From assembly GCF_943736995.1 (NCBI RefSeq), contig NZ_OX031157.1, positions 1,213,001 to 1,277,000 of the forward strand: a stretch of DNA of 64,000 bases, given 5' to 3'. Position 1 is the stretch's first letter. Each line of letters opens with the position of its first letter. Made by a program: the position numbers and the translations under genes. This stretch comes from Sporosarcina sp. Marseille-Q4943 (GTDB taxonomy: Bacteria > Bacillota > Bacilli > Bacillales_A > Planococcaceae). The notes under the pieces were generated by a model. It did no database searches, was not told the DNA's origin, and was given only the letters and a program-made list of their open reading frames with translations. Below, one piece after another: positions 17,424 to 25,781 of this stretch.

Positions 17424-17807
17424 TTACTGCTGTATAATCTGAATCAAGTTGCCGCACGTATCGTCGAAAACGGCTATTGTCACTTCGCCTGCTTTTGTCG
17501 GCTTCATCGTAAACGTCACGCCTCGTTCCACTAACCGCTCGTACTCTTTCTGAATATCCTCAACACCGAACATTGTCGCCGGGATGCCATCGGCAAATAG
17601 TTTCTTTTGATACTCCTGCGCGGCCGGATGGTTGTTCGGTTCGAGTAAAAGTTCGGTACCGTCTTGAGCATCTGAGGAAACAACTGTTATCCATCGATAT
17701 GCCCCTGCGGGAACGTCGTGCTTTTTCACAAAGCCCAACGTTTCCGTATAAAATGCCAATGCTTTGTCCTGATCTTCTACGAAAATGCTCGTAACAATGA
17801 TTTTCAT
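17424..17807 (-). CDS. VOC family protein (glyoxalase/bleomycin-resistance fold)
   Basis: About 128 residues with the VOC pattern: VTSIFVEDQDKALAFYTETLGF at the start, GTELLLEPNNHPAAQEY in the middle, GVEDIQKEYERLVERGV and a final FDDTCGNLIQIIQQ with the metal-ligand Glu position changed to Gln. These proteins are metal-dependent lyases, dioxygenases or drug binders; the role is not predictable. ATG 17807 is nine bases from GGAGG; an in-frame ATG at 17813 is too close. Confidence 0.85.
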   Translation of the reverse strand: MKIIVTSIFVEDQDKALAFYTETLGFVKKHDVPAGAYRWITVVSSDAQDGTELLLEPNNHPAAQEYQKKLFADGIPATMFGVEDIQKEYERLVERGVTFTMKPTKAGEVTIAVFDDTCGNLIQIIQQ

Positions 17808-17883
17808 GTACATTTTCCTCCTTAGTCTACATCGCCTGTATGCAACATGCATTAAGTGTAATCAACCAGTTAGCCGTCCGTCA

Positions 17884-17947
17884 AATTGTGTCGGTGCCTG
17901 TGCATGGTGCATTTATGACAATTCAGAACTAGTAATAAATATACGTT
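17884..17947 (+). repeat. Intergenic repeat family, copy B (truncated)
   Basis: Only the left arm is present: AATTGTGTCGGTGCCTGTGC, a diverged GGTGC, ATTTATGACAATTCA and AGTAATAAATATACG. The right arm is missing. Confidence 0.75.
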
Positions 17948-18012
17948 ATAAATTTAGCTAAAGATTGATTTTACCGGTTTCCCACTTGCATAGGAAAAGG
18001 TGTTTTCTTGTA

Positions 18013-19413
18013 TTAAAACGGTCCCCAGTCAATAAGGACCCCAATTGTAAGGAAGATGATGCCGAGCACTGTCCATATGAGCAAGAGCGGGAAAACGAAG
18101 CGGATCCACTTCGTCCACGCGACCCCCGCAATGGCCAAGTTCGCCATTAAAATCCCGGATGTCGGCGTAATGACATTCGTGAAGCCATCTCCCATTTTGT
18201 AAGCTTGTACTGCCACTTGTCTGGGAATCTCCATCAAATCCGCAAGCGGTGTCATAATCGGCATAACGATGACTGCTTGCCCACTTCCCGATGATACGAG
18301 TATATTGAATAATTCGTTGGCAATAAACATAACGATCGCACCACTCACACTCGTAAAAGGAGTCATTAAACTGGCCATCCCTTGAACGATCGTATCTAAT
18401 ATTTTTCCGTTTTCCAGAACTACGACAATTGAACGGGCCATCCCGATAATCATTGCTCCATAGACAAGCCCTTTAGCCCCTTCAAAAAACTCCATAACAA
18501 GACGATTCGGTGTTAAACGGCCGATCACCGCCGTCCCCACAGCAATGATTATGAAAATGGCAGCCATTTGATTGAGGCTCCATTCGTATTTGAATACGCC
18601 GAAGACATACAACGCAATGCCTAGCACAAGCCATAACAGGACGAGCTTATGTGTGCCTGTAATTTGCACTTCTTCATTTAATTCATCCCGTTCTTCCAAC
18701 TTCGGGAACGGGTTGCTCCCGAGTACGCTTTTCATCGGATCCTTCTTAATTCGCTTCACATACCACGCCACGTAAAGAATCGTGGAAATCAAGACGGCAA
18801 TATAAATAATCACCCGGTAGCCGATCCCGGAGAAAAGCGGCAATTGGGCGATTTGCTGCGCCGTTCCTGTCGTCAATGGATCCAAGAACGCGGTGTTGAA
18901 TCCTGCGTAAGCACCAAGGTAGATAATTGACACCCCAACGATGGCATCCAGCTTCATCGAGCGGGCCAGAATAATGCCGATTGGAATAAAAGCAATCACC
19001 GCATTTACAATAATGCCGAGCGTACCAAAAATCGAGAACAAGACCATGACAATAGTGATTAACACAATTTCCTTATTCTTCGTTTTCTCGATTGTTTTCA
19101 ATATGAGAGCATCAATCGCTCCTGTCGACTCGATGACCGCGAATGAGCCCCCGATGATCAACACTAAGAAAATCAACGGTGCAGAAGCTATCATTCCATC
19201 TTGGATCGCTAGAAAAACATCCATCGGACTGACAGCCGAGGACTCGATTTTCTCATAGCTTCCCGGAACGACGACTGTAACACCGTCGACCTCTTCCCTC
19301 TGAAATTCACCTGCGGGTATTATGTACGTCAAGATTGCCATAAGGACGAGTATCATGAATAGGATTACGTACGCATCCGGTATGCCTAACGTTATCTTCT
19401 TTTTCTTTTCCAA
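18013..19413 (-). CDS. YfcC family membrane carrier
   Basis: About 467 residues with some 12 membrane segments. The YfcC/DcuC-like family is thought to carry organic acids, peptides or amino acids. Seen here: TYIIPAGEF near the start, VLIIGGSFAVIESTGAIDAL, LGAYAGFNTAFLDPLTTGTAQQIA, NELFNILVSSGSGQAVIVMPIMTPLADL and KMGDGFTNVITPTSG, the last two being the paired re-entrant substrate motifs. TTG 19413 follows AAGGAG by eight bases. It is divergent from a RpiR regulator and N-acyl amino-acid enzymes, so it probably imports their substrate. Confidence 0.88.
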   Translation of the reverse strand: MEKKKKITLGIPDAYVILFMILVLMAILTYIIPAGEFQREEVDGVTVVVPGSYEKIESSAVSPMDVFLAIQDGMIASAPLIFLVLIIGGSFAVIESTGAIDALILKTIEKTKNKEIVLITIVMVLFSIFGTLGIIVNAVIAFIPIGIILARSMKLDAIVGVSIIYLGAYAGFNTAFLDPLTTGTAQQIAQLPLFSGIGYRVIIYIAVLISTILYVAWYVKRIKKDPMKSVLGSNPFPKLEERDELNEEVQITGTHKLVLLWLVLGIALYVFGVFKYEWSLNQMAAIFIIIAVGTAVIGRLTPNRLVMEFFEGAKGLVYGAMIIGMARSIVVVLENGKILDTIVQGMASLMTPFTSVSGAIVMFIANELFNILVSSGSGQAVIVMPIMTPLADLMEIPRQVAVQAYKMGDGFTNVITPTSGILMANLAIAGVAWTKWIRFVFPLLLIWTVLGIIFLTIGVLIDWGPF

Positions 19414-19461
19414 AGCTACCACTCCTTCCTGAATTGTCTTTCTATTCCGTTGACTATTCAT

Positions 19462-19490
19462 ATGATAAATCATATAATTTATTTTGACAA
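19462..19490 (-). promoter_or_regulatory. Promoter for the YfcC carrier
   Basis: On the minus strand, TTGTCA (19485-19490) and TATCAT (19462-19467) are 17 bases apart. It overlaps the operator below. Confidence 0.6.
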
Positions 19491-19510
19491 CGGTGAATTA
19501 TATGATTTAT
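19465..19510. promoter_or_regulatory. 15-bp inverted repeat, candidate RpiR operator
   Basis: ATAAATCATATAATT (19465-19479) and AATTATATGATTTAT (19496-19510) are perfect inverted copies 16 bases apart, covering the divergent promoters. The layout suits a dimeric regulator that controls both directions. Confidence 0.7.
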
Positions 19511-19534
19511 TACAAAAGAAGGATTGTTGTAGAT

Positions 19535-20329
19535 ATGACTTACTATGAAAAGACGAAAAACGAGTACGAGAATCTGACGTCGGGACTAAAGAAGGTCGCT
19601 GAAGTTTTGCTGACAAACCCTATCCTGTTCGCCACCCATCCCGCAAAAAAGATTGCCCATGTGCTGGATGTAAGCGAAACGATGGTTGTGCGCTTTTCCA
19701 AAGCGATCGGCTATGACGGATTCGGCTCCCTCCAGGCGGACGTCAAGCGCAACCTCTTGACAATCCGGCCTCCCGAGAAGGTGGCTTCTGAAGACAGGCA
19801 TCCTTTCAGCGGCATTATGGAAAGTGACAGCAATAACATTAACCAGATCGCCGATCACTTGGACTGGGCCATAGCAGAGAGAATCGTCGACTGTTTAGTG
19901 ACTGCTGACAGCATTAAAGTGGTCGGCTATTACCAATCCTTCGCGTATGCCCATTGGTTTGCGGTTCTTCTGAACACGCTACTAGGCAACACGCAGCTTT
20001 ACCGCCCCGAAACAGATATCGGCATCACGAAGCAAGGAAATGGTCAATGCGTCGTCATCTTTTCATACTACCGCTATGCACTCGGTACAATCCGATTAGC
20101 GGAGGAAGCTAGAGAAAAAGGCAATCAGGTCATCGTCATCACCGATTCCCGCTCTTCGCCGGTAGTTGAATATGCCGACCACGCACTCGTCATACCAATC
20201 GCCCAAAAATCCGTGTTGGAAAAAGGGCCGGTCACATTTTCGGTATTGAATAGCCTATTGCTCCATATTGCACACCGAATCGATAAGTTGGATCTCATCA
20301 ATCCGACAAACAATTATTATATTCAATGA
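19535..20329 (+). CDS. MurR/RpiR family transcriptional regulator
   Basis: About 264 residues: N-terminal RpiR helix-turn-helix (KVAEVLLTNPILFATHPAKKIAHVLDVSETMVVRFSKAIGYDGFGSLQADVK) and a C-terminal SIS domain (IKVVGYYQSFAYAHWFAVLL ... VVIFSYYRYALGTIRLAEEAREKGNQVIVITDSRSSPV) that binds a metabolite. The start is uncertain: ATG 19535 has AAGGA eleven bases upstream, and earlier in-frame starts fall inside the operator. It should regulate the divergent YfcC gene and the amidohydrolase and racemase genes downstream. Confidence 0.88.
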   Translation: MTYYEKTKNEYENLTSGLKKVAEVLLTNPILFATHPAKKIAHVLDVSETMVVRFSKAIGYDGFGSLQADVKRNLLTIRPPEKVASEDRHPFSGIMESDSNNINQIADHLDWAIAERIVDCLVTADSIKVVGYYQSFAYAHWFAVLLNTLLGNTQLYRPETDIGITKQGNGQCVVIFSYYRYALGTIRLAEEAREKGNQVIVITDSRSSPVVEYADHALVIPIAQKSVLEKGPVTFSVLNSLLLHIAHRIDKLDLINPTNNYYIQ

Positions 20330-20347
20330 ATCAGAGGGGGTTTTATT

Positions 20348-21478
20348 ATGAGCAGAGCAACAAAGGAACTGGTGATGGAGACATTTAATCATTTACATGC
20401 CAATCCGGAACTGAGTTGGGAAGAAGTGAACACGACTGCATTTATTAGAAAAAAGTTGGAAGAAGCTGGCTGCACGGCGACTGTATTTGACGATTGCACA
20501 GGTGTCATCGGCGAAATCGGAAACTTCTCAGGAGACGTGCCAATCATTGCACTCCGCGCGGATATGGATGCATTGTGGCAAGAAGTTGGCGGAGAAATGA
20601 AAGCGAATCATTCGTGCGGTCATGATGCTCATATGACAATGGTTCTTGGAGTGCTGCAGAGTATTAAAGACAGAATGGATATTTTGGAACGCATAGGGAT
20701 CCGATTCATTTTCCAGCCGGCTGAAGAAGTTGGTGCAGGGGCATTGAAACTTGTGGATAAAGGGGTTGTCGATGATGTCGATTTCTATTACGGAATCCAT
20801 CTTCGACCGTTCCAGGAAACCGATAACGGCAAAGCCGCTCCCGCTATTCTCCATGGCGCAACCGGTACCATTCAATTCGAAATACGCGGAGATGATGCGC
20901 ATGGAGCCCGTCCGCATCTTACCCAAAATGCGGTTGAGATCGGAACTTATATCGTGAACGCCATCCATACGATCCATCTAGACCCGACTATTCCCCACTC
21001 CGCCAAAGTGACCCGCTTTCATGCAGGTGGTCGGAGCACGAACATCATCCCGGGTAGCGCCACACTTGCAGTCGATTTGCGCGCACAACAGAATGAGACA
21101 ATGGATATGCTTGTAAAGCGGGTACATGAGGTTCTCGAATCCGCCCGTTCGTTATTCAATGTAACAATCAATATTACCGAGGAGTACGGCATAGCTGCAG
21201 CGGAGGTCCATCCGGAAGCTGAAGCGATTGCGAGAAAAGCGATTGTGGCCGTCTTGGGGGAAGAAAATACGACGGACCCGATCATTACGCCGGGCGGAGA
21301 TGATTTTCATTTCTATACGATCAAGAAACCGCACTTGAAGGCAACAATGGTCGGGCTTGGCTGCGGCCTGAAGCCCGGTCTACATCATCCGAACATGACA
21401 TTCGACCGGGATGCCATGTTCAATGGCATCGACGTCCTTACGAAGATTCTTGAATTGCATGCGAAAGGGGAAAAATAA
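20348..21478 (+). CDS. M20 family amidohydrolase (N-acyl amino-acid hydrolase)
   Basis: 376 residues of the M20D amidohydrolase group that removes acyl groups from amino acids or related amides using one or two metals. Metal motifs: ALRADMDALW, SCGHDAHMTMVLG, FQPAEEVGAGA, YGIHLRP and the final GGDDFHFYTIKKP. The dimerisation insert (IRGDDAHGARPHLTQNAVEIG) is intact. It is 18 bases after the RpiR gene and immediately before the racemase. The pair can turn N-acyl-D-amino acids into free L-amino acids, so the enzymes probably act in sequence. Confidence 0.88.
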   Translation: MSRATKELVMETFNHLHANPELSWEEVNTTAFIRKKLEEAGCTATVFDDCTGVIGEIGNFSGDVPIIALRADMDALWQEVGGEMKANHSCGHDAHMTMVLGVLQSIKDRMDILERIGIRFIFQPAEEVGAGALKLVDKGVVDDVDFYYGIHLRPFQETDNGKAAPAILHGATGTIQFEIRGDDAHGARPHLTQNAVEIGTYIVNAIHTIHLDPTIPHSAKVTRFHAGGRSTNIIPGSATLAVDLRAQQNETMDMLVKRVHEVLESARSLFNVTINITEEYGIAAAEVHPEAEAIARKAIVAVLGEENTTDPIITPGGDDFHFYTIKKPHLKATMVGLGCGLKPGLHHPNMTFDRDAMFNGIDVLTKILELHAKGEK

Positions 21479-21482
21479 GCAT

Positions 21483-22628
21483 ATGAAATCCATAACAATC
21501 AAAGAAGTTGTCCTCCACCATATTAACGTCTCCCTCATTGCACCGTTTACGACAAGCTTTGGTACGATGCAACATAAGGATGTTTGCTTAGTGGAAGTGA
21601 TTGACGAATCAGGGATGTCCGGCTGGGGAGAAACTGTAACGAGCAATGAGCCATATTACAACGAGGAAACAACTGCGACGACCGTGTACATGCTGAAAGA
21701 ATTCCTCATCCCCCGCCTGATCCATAAAGAAATCAAGCATGCCGAAGATGTACACGACATGTTACAATTCGTCCGTCGCAATAACATTGCAAAAGCCGCC
21801 ATCGAAACAGCGGTATGGGATGTATTCGCAAAGAAAAACGGGAAATCGATTGCTGAACTTCTTGGCGGTACGAAGCAGGAAATAGAGGTCGGGAAAAGCA
21901 TCGGAATCCAAAAGGACCCGGCCGCGCTTGTCGACAAGGTCCGCCAGTATGTAAATGAAGGATTCCGCAAAATCAAAGTGAAAATCAGCCCTGGGGCGGA
22001 TCTAGACTATATCGCGGCAGTCCGCGAAGCATTTCCCGATATTCCGCTCATGGCAGATGCAAACTCCGCCTATACGCTCGCTGATATCGAGCATTTGAAA
22101 AAGCTAGATCCGTACAATCTGCTCATGATTGAGCAACCGCTTGCCCATGACGATATCATTGATCACGCCTCGTTGCAGAGAGTAATGAGAACGCCAATCT
22201 GCCTCGACGAAAGCATCCATTCTTTAGAGGATACGAGAAAGGCGATCGAACTCGGAAGCTGTAAAATTATCAATATTAAAATCGGACGGGTCGGCGGTCT
22301 CACTGAATCGAAACGAATCCATGACCTATGCCAGGCAAACGACATCCCCGTCTGGTGCGGTGGTATGCTCGAAACGGGTGTAGGACGCGCGCACAATGTC
22401 CAACTGACGGCACTCTCGAACTTTACTATCCCTGGAGACACTGCACCCTCCTCCCACTACTGGGAAGAAGACATTGTCACTCCTGAAATCACAATGGACC
22501 ACGGAATCATCCTTGTCCCGTCCGGTGATGGAATAGGCTATCAAGTGGACGAGGAGAAGTTGAAGAAAGTACTGGTTAGCAGGGAAACGATTACGTCAGC
22601 TGAATCACCCCATCCAATTCCATCTTAA
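21483..22628 (+). CDS. N-acylamino acid racemase / o-succinylbenzoate synthase family (enolase superfamily)
   Basis: 381 residues with a complete enolase-superfamily active site: KxK at 165-167 (RKIKVKIS), metal ligands Asp192 (MADANSAYT), Glu217 (IEQPL) and Asp242 (CLDES), and Lys266 (NIKIGRVGG). The late motif WCGGMLETGVGRAHNVQLTALSNFTIPGDT is that of the MenC/NSAR subgroup, which makes o-succinylbenzoate for menaquinone or racemises N-succinylamino acids. No other men genes are near, while an amidohydrolase and a carrier are, so I favour the racemase role. AAGGGG is twelve bases before the ATG. Confidence 0.85.
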   Translation: MKSITIKEVVLHHINVSLIAPFTTSFGTMQHKDVCLVEVIDESGMSGWGETVTSNEPYYNEETTATTVYMLKEFLIPRLIHKEIKHAEDVHDMLQFVRRNNIAKAAIETAVWDVFAKKNGKSIAELLGGTKQEIEVGKSIGIQKDPAALVDKVRQYVNEGFRKIKVKISPGADLDYIAAVREAFPDIPLMADANSAYTLADIEHLKKLDPYNLLMIEQPLAHDDIIDHASLQRVMRTPICLDESIHSLEDTRKAIELGSCKIINIKIGRVGGLTESKRIHDLCQANDIPVWCGGMLETGVGRAHNVQLTALSNFTIPGDTAPSSHYWEEDIVTPEITMDHGIILVPSGDGIGYQVDEEKLKKVLVSRETITSAESPHPIPS

Positions 22629-22633
22629 AAAAC

Positions 22634-22671
22634 AAATACCTGCATCGGGCTAACCCCGTGCAGGTATTTTT
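22634..22671 (+). terminator. Rho-independent terminator
   Basis: AAATACCTGCA (22634-22644) pairs with TGCAGGTATTT (22659-22669) with a further CGGG/CCCG inside, ending in TTTTT. It closes the RpiR-amidohydrolase-racemase operon. Confidence 0.88.
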
Positions 22672-22680
22672 AACAAGCAA

Positions 22681-22932
22681 TCACTTAGCGGTCTTCTCCA
22701 GCTTCTTCGCCAATTTTATTGCCCCTACAAGAAGGAGGACAGCAAAGACTAAGGGGACGAGAATTGCCAACAGAGCATTAACACCATTTGGCTGCTCTCC
22801 GAAAACAACCGTTAACAAATTGGCAACTCCGTGCGAGGGTGATGGTAGGCCAAGCCATTCAGTTACCATTGGCGAAATAAACATTCCGAACACTACACCA
22901 AGGATTAGATATAGAATATATTTTTTCTTCAT
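22681..22932 (-). CDS. Small membrane protein, unknown
   Basis: 83 residues with two hydrophobic segments (KYILYLILGVVFGMFISP and NALLAILVPLVFAVLLLVGAI) and a basic tail. The ATG at 22930-22932 follows GAGGTG by six bases. It is probably co-transcribed with the next small membrane protein gene upstream. No family recognised. Confidence 0.6.
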   Translation of the reverse strand: MKKKYILYLILGVVFGMFISPMVTEWLGLPSPSHGVANLLTVVFGEQPNGVNALLAILVPLVFAVLLLVGAIKLAKKLEKTAK

Positions 22933-22977
22933 TCTCCTCACCTCGCCTATACTCATAGATCCCATTCCGCGAATCCT

Positions 22978-23202
22978 CTACAACACCTTGATGAACCATA
23001 TTAAAAACATCAACGTTAGTACACCGATTCCTATTAGCGCACTAATCTTTGTATACTTAATAGCCTCGTCTGAAATATCGGGGGCCTCGTTATACATCCA
23101 ACGCTTCCCCCACATAATCGCATCTTCCGGATAGTTATATTGAAGAAAAAAGATAATATACACGGGGCTGAAAAGAATAAAGGTAAAAATGAATGTCAGC
23201 AT
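22978..23202 (-). CDS. Small membrane protein, unknown
   Basis: About 74 residues with an N-terminal and a C-terminal membrane segment around a charged middle (NYPEDAIMWGKRWMYNEAPDISDEAIKYTK). The ATG at 23200-23202 is seven bases after GGAGG. It is adjacent to another two-segment protein (22681), and the two could form a pair. No function recognised. Confidence 0.6.
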   Translation of the reverse strand: MLTFIFTFILFSPVYIIFFLQYNYPEDAIMWGKRWMYNEAPDISDEAIKYTKISALIGIGVLTLMFLIWFIKVL

Positions 23203-23287
23203 GCCGCTCCCTCCTATACCGTACTTCATTACTACATACGGATGTCGGAGTCGAAAGTTTCAGAAATCAAAAAAAGTGCCCAGCGCA

Positions 23288-24061
23288 TTAAAAAAACTCA
23301 TCCATCAGTTGGTAATAATCAACCCTGGATTCATCTACATCCGTAACCCCATATCCCGCAAGAAAGTAAGGCACGTATTCCTTGCCAAAATTACTGGAGA
23401 TGCTTCGTATCGCCAATGCCAAATCTTGATACTTGTCAGCAACTCCCGCCCTGCCCCAATCAATGAGGCCGCTCACTCTTCCATTTTCAACAACTATATT
23501 CGGCAAACAAAAATCACCGTGGGTAATAACGAGCTCCTCATGCAATGGCTTATTGAAGATGAGCTCTTCGAAGAGTTCCCCAGCCTTCCTCCCTCTTCGT
23601 CCCTCATCAAAATCATCTTCATCGACCTGTTCTTGTTCTACTCTTTTTTTCGCTTCCTTTATTTTCACATCCAAGCTTAGAATAAAAGGACAATCATCGA
23701 CACTTACACGATGTACCGCCTTAAGTCCAGACCCTACCGACTCCAACATCGAAGGCAAAACGGCTCGATGTGATTGATCAGAAGCATTCACGCCTTTAAT
23801 TTCAGACGTTAACAAGTATTCGTTTTCCTCGTCCTCCCCGTAGAAAAGCACACGCGGCACAGGCAGCTTTCCTTCCAACCACTCCAATTTCACTTTTTCA
23901 TCATAGAGACGTTCAACAGAATTTATCGGCTGCACTTTCAAGTATTGATTCGAATGAGAACCTTTTAATAGGAAGGTCTTCGCTTCCGAATGGCCAATTG
24001 TAATCGGTTCCCACGAGAATCCATTTGTTAATTTCGCTAAACTTGAAGGTACTTCTATCAA
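23288..24061 (-). CDS. APH(3')-like aminoglycoside phosphotransferase
   Basis: About 257 residues that follow the APH(3')-III fold: KLEWLEGKLPVPRVLFYG, catalytic loop VITHGDFCLPNIVVENG (the HGDxxxxN Brenner motif), metal loop GLIDWGRAGVADKYQDLALAIRSI and C-terminal DYYQLMDEFF. The family phosphorylates the 3' hydroxyl of kanamycin and neomycin. I chose TTG 24061, eight bases from GGAGG, over ATG 24100, which has no site. There are no mobile-element genes nearby, so it may be a resident gene; the substrate range is unproven. Confidence 0.88.
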   Translation of the reverse strand: MIEVPSSLAKLTNGFSWEPITIGHSEAKTFLLKGSHSNQYLKVQPINSVERLYDEKVKLEWLEGKLPVPRVLFYGEDEENEYLLTSEIKGVNASDQSHRAVLPSMLESVGSGLKAVHRVSVDDCPFILSLDVKIKEAKKRVEQEQVDEDDFDEGRRGRKAGELFEELIFNKPLHEELVITHGDFCLPNIVVENGRVSGLIDWGRAGVADKYQDLALAIRSISSNFGKEYVPYFLAGYGVTDVDESRVDYYQLMDEFF

Positions 24062-24234
24062 ATGAATCTCCTCCTTTTTCACAATCTTTATAGTTTCCAC
24101 ATTACACGACAGGCACCCGGGATAACAAGCTTGACTATTCGAACAATCCTTCCAAAAAATCCAGAACCATTCATTCCATATGCATAGAATAGGATAGAAG
24201 ATTCATAATCACGACGACCACTTAGAAGGAGAAG

Positions 24235-25014
24235 ATGGAGAACATGAAGAAAGCAATGGGGAAATGGGAGCAAAGTGTATTTTTACAGCAAGATCCAGTA
24301 GTCGCAAGGCATATTCCGGAAACGGTCATTTACAATGTGGACATTTTGGATGATTTCTTGAACCGCCATCCGTCTGTCTACGTGAAACATAATACGACGG
24401 GCCAAGGCAGAGCGATCTTAAAAATTCGTAAAAGTAACGGCGGTCACTACTATGTCAATGGATTTACAATTCAAGGAACACCTGTACAACAAACCGTTTC
24501 GACAGTTACTGAAATTCAGCAGATCCTTCATCCATTTATAAAATTGGGCAGAGTAAGCGGTCCCTATATTATTCAAGAAGCTATACAAAGCTCCACAGAA
24601 AATGGACAGCCATTATTAATTCGGGTTCATATTCAAAAACTGAAGAACGATTGGGTCATTGGTGGAATGTATGGGGCAATCGCAAGCAAACTGGCGACTG
24701 AAAGCGGGGTTGTGAATTCCCATAGGGGCGCTACCGTCATGACCATTTCCGAAGCATTATCACTTACAAAATTCAAAAACAATCAACAGGATGCGGTAAA
24801 GAAGTTAGAAGAGGTTGCAATTGCAGCAGCGAAGGTCATCTATTCCGTTGTGCCTAATAGAGATTATGGAATGGACTTCGGGGTCAATCAAGACGGAGTG
24901 CCTGTCTTAATTGAAGTGAATACAACACCGGGCATCGGCTCATTTGCAAAAATTGAAAATGGAGCACCTTGGAGACGAATTGTTGAGATCCGAAAAATGC
25001 AGAGTGAACCCTAA
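24235..25014 (+). CDS. YheC/YheD family ATP-grasp protein (spore coat-associated)
   Basis: 259 residues of the ATP-grasp family found in spore-formers as YheC/YheD. Seen are PETVIYNVDILDDFLNRHPSVYVKHNTTGQGRAILKI in the nucleotide-binding half, QEAIQSSTENGQPLLIRVHIQKLKNDWVIGGMYGAIA, and the metal-ligand segment DYGMDFGVNQDGVPVLIEVNTTPGIGSF. It should ligate or phosphorylate a small substrate; YheC and YheD are linked to the spore coat, with chemistry unknown. The start ATG has GAAGGAG upstream. A strong terminator follows. Confidence 0.85.
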   Translation: MENMKKAMGKWEQSVFLQQDPVVARHIPETVIYNVDILDDFLNRHPSVYVKHNTTGQGRAILKIRKSNGGHYYVNGFTIQGTPVQQTVSTVTEIQQILHPFIKLGRVSGPYIIQEAIQSSTENGQPLLIRVHIQKLKNDWVIGGMYGAIASKLATESGVVNSHRGATVMTISEALSLTKFKNNQQDAVKKLEEVAIAAAKVIYSVVPNRDYGMDFGVNQDGVPVLIEVNTTPGIGSFAKIENGAPWRRIVEIRKMQSEP

Positions 25015-25032
25015 GCGTATGCATAAAAAAAT

Positions 25033-25069
25033 GAACGCATGTCACTCATACATGCGTTCCTCTTTTTAT
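25033..25069 (+). terminator. Rho-independent terminator
   Basis: GAACGCATG (25033-25041) pairs with CATGCGTTC (25051-25059), followed by CTCTTTTTATT. Confidence 0.88.
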
Positions 25070-25086
25070 TCAACCACATATCTCAC

Positions 25087-25746
25087 TTACAGAGGCACCC
25101 GTGTCTGCAAGCTCCACACACCACTTTTCGTCAATTTATCAATATGGACTTCAATATCCCCACCTAAATAGACCGTCTCACCTTTAATCGCAACGACCAT
25201 CGCCTGAACGACGGGATCACTATTATTTTTTTGATAAACATCGCCGATTTTAGGTATATGGATTGGAGGTGTATGGTGTTCCTGCATCTGCGCTTGCGCG
25301 TTTGCTTCATGCGCGTCAGGCTGTGCCCGATCAATGATTGTCGCACCCTCTTCCAGCCCCGGTACCATTACCCAATACTCGCTATGTCTGATTCCATTCG
25401 ATTTATTGCTAATTACACCGTTCGCTTCGATTGAAGATACCGTTTCAATCGCGTGAAGGTGGTGATGGTCAATGGAGTCGGGTTTAGGATTGATAATTAA
25501 AATATAATCACCGACTTTTGCTTTCACTTCTTTATGAAGCGTATATCGTTGATAATTGAACGTAAAACTATCCAAATGCTTCGGCCGATACAATGTAATT
25601 TCTCTCGCAGTTACGAGCCGCTGCTCCAAATCTTCAAGTCGAATAAGATGGACAGACTTCCTGAAGAATGGGTTTACAGAGTACACTTTATGCAGTTTGT
25701 TTTGATAATAAACAAATTGTCCTCTTCTAACGTTTAATAGGTTCAC
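25087..25746 (-). CDS. Conserved hypothetical cytosolic protein
   Basis: 219 residues, no signal or membrane segment, beta-rich (GQFVYYQNKLHKVYSVNPFFRKSVHLIRLEDLEQRLVTAREITLYRPKH by eye). It has a Gln/His-rich linker (HEANAQAQMQEHHTPPIHIP) before a last small domain. GTG start with GGGG upstream. It converges on the YheC/D gene. I do not recognise a family. Confidence 0.65.
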   Translation of the reverse strand: MNLLNVRRGQFVYYQNKLHKVYSVNPFFRKSVHLIRLEDLEQRLVTAREITLYRPKHLDSFTFNYQRYTLHKEVKAKVGDYILIINPKPDSIDHHHLHAIETVSSIEANGVISNKSNGIRHSEYWVMVPGLEEGATIIDRAQPDAHEANAQAQMQEHHTPPIHIPKIGDVYQKNNSDPVVQAMVVAIKGETVYLGGDIEVHIDKLTKSGVWSLQTRVPL

Positions 25747-25781
25747 TACGACCCCACCTTATGATTTTTTCTAGTTTCCAA

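Noticed and set aside
22658..23134. Plus-strand reading frame of 158 codons
   Set aside because: It lies opposite two minus-strand small membrane proteins that have good ribosome binding sites; it has no site of its own and unnatural composition.
23288..24061. Recently acquired resistance gene
   Set aside because: No transposase, integrase or repeat flanks it and its base composition looks like that of its neighbours.
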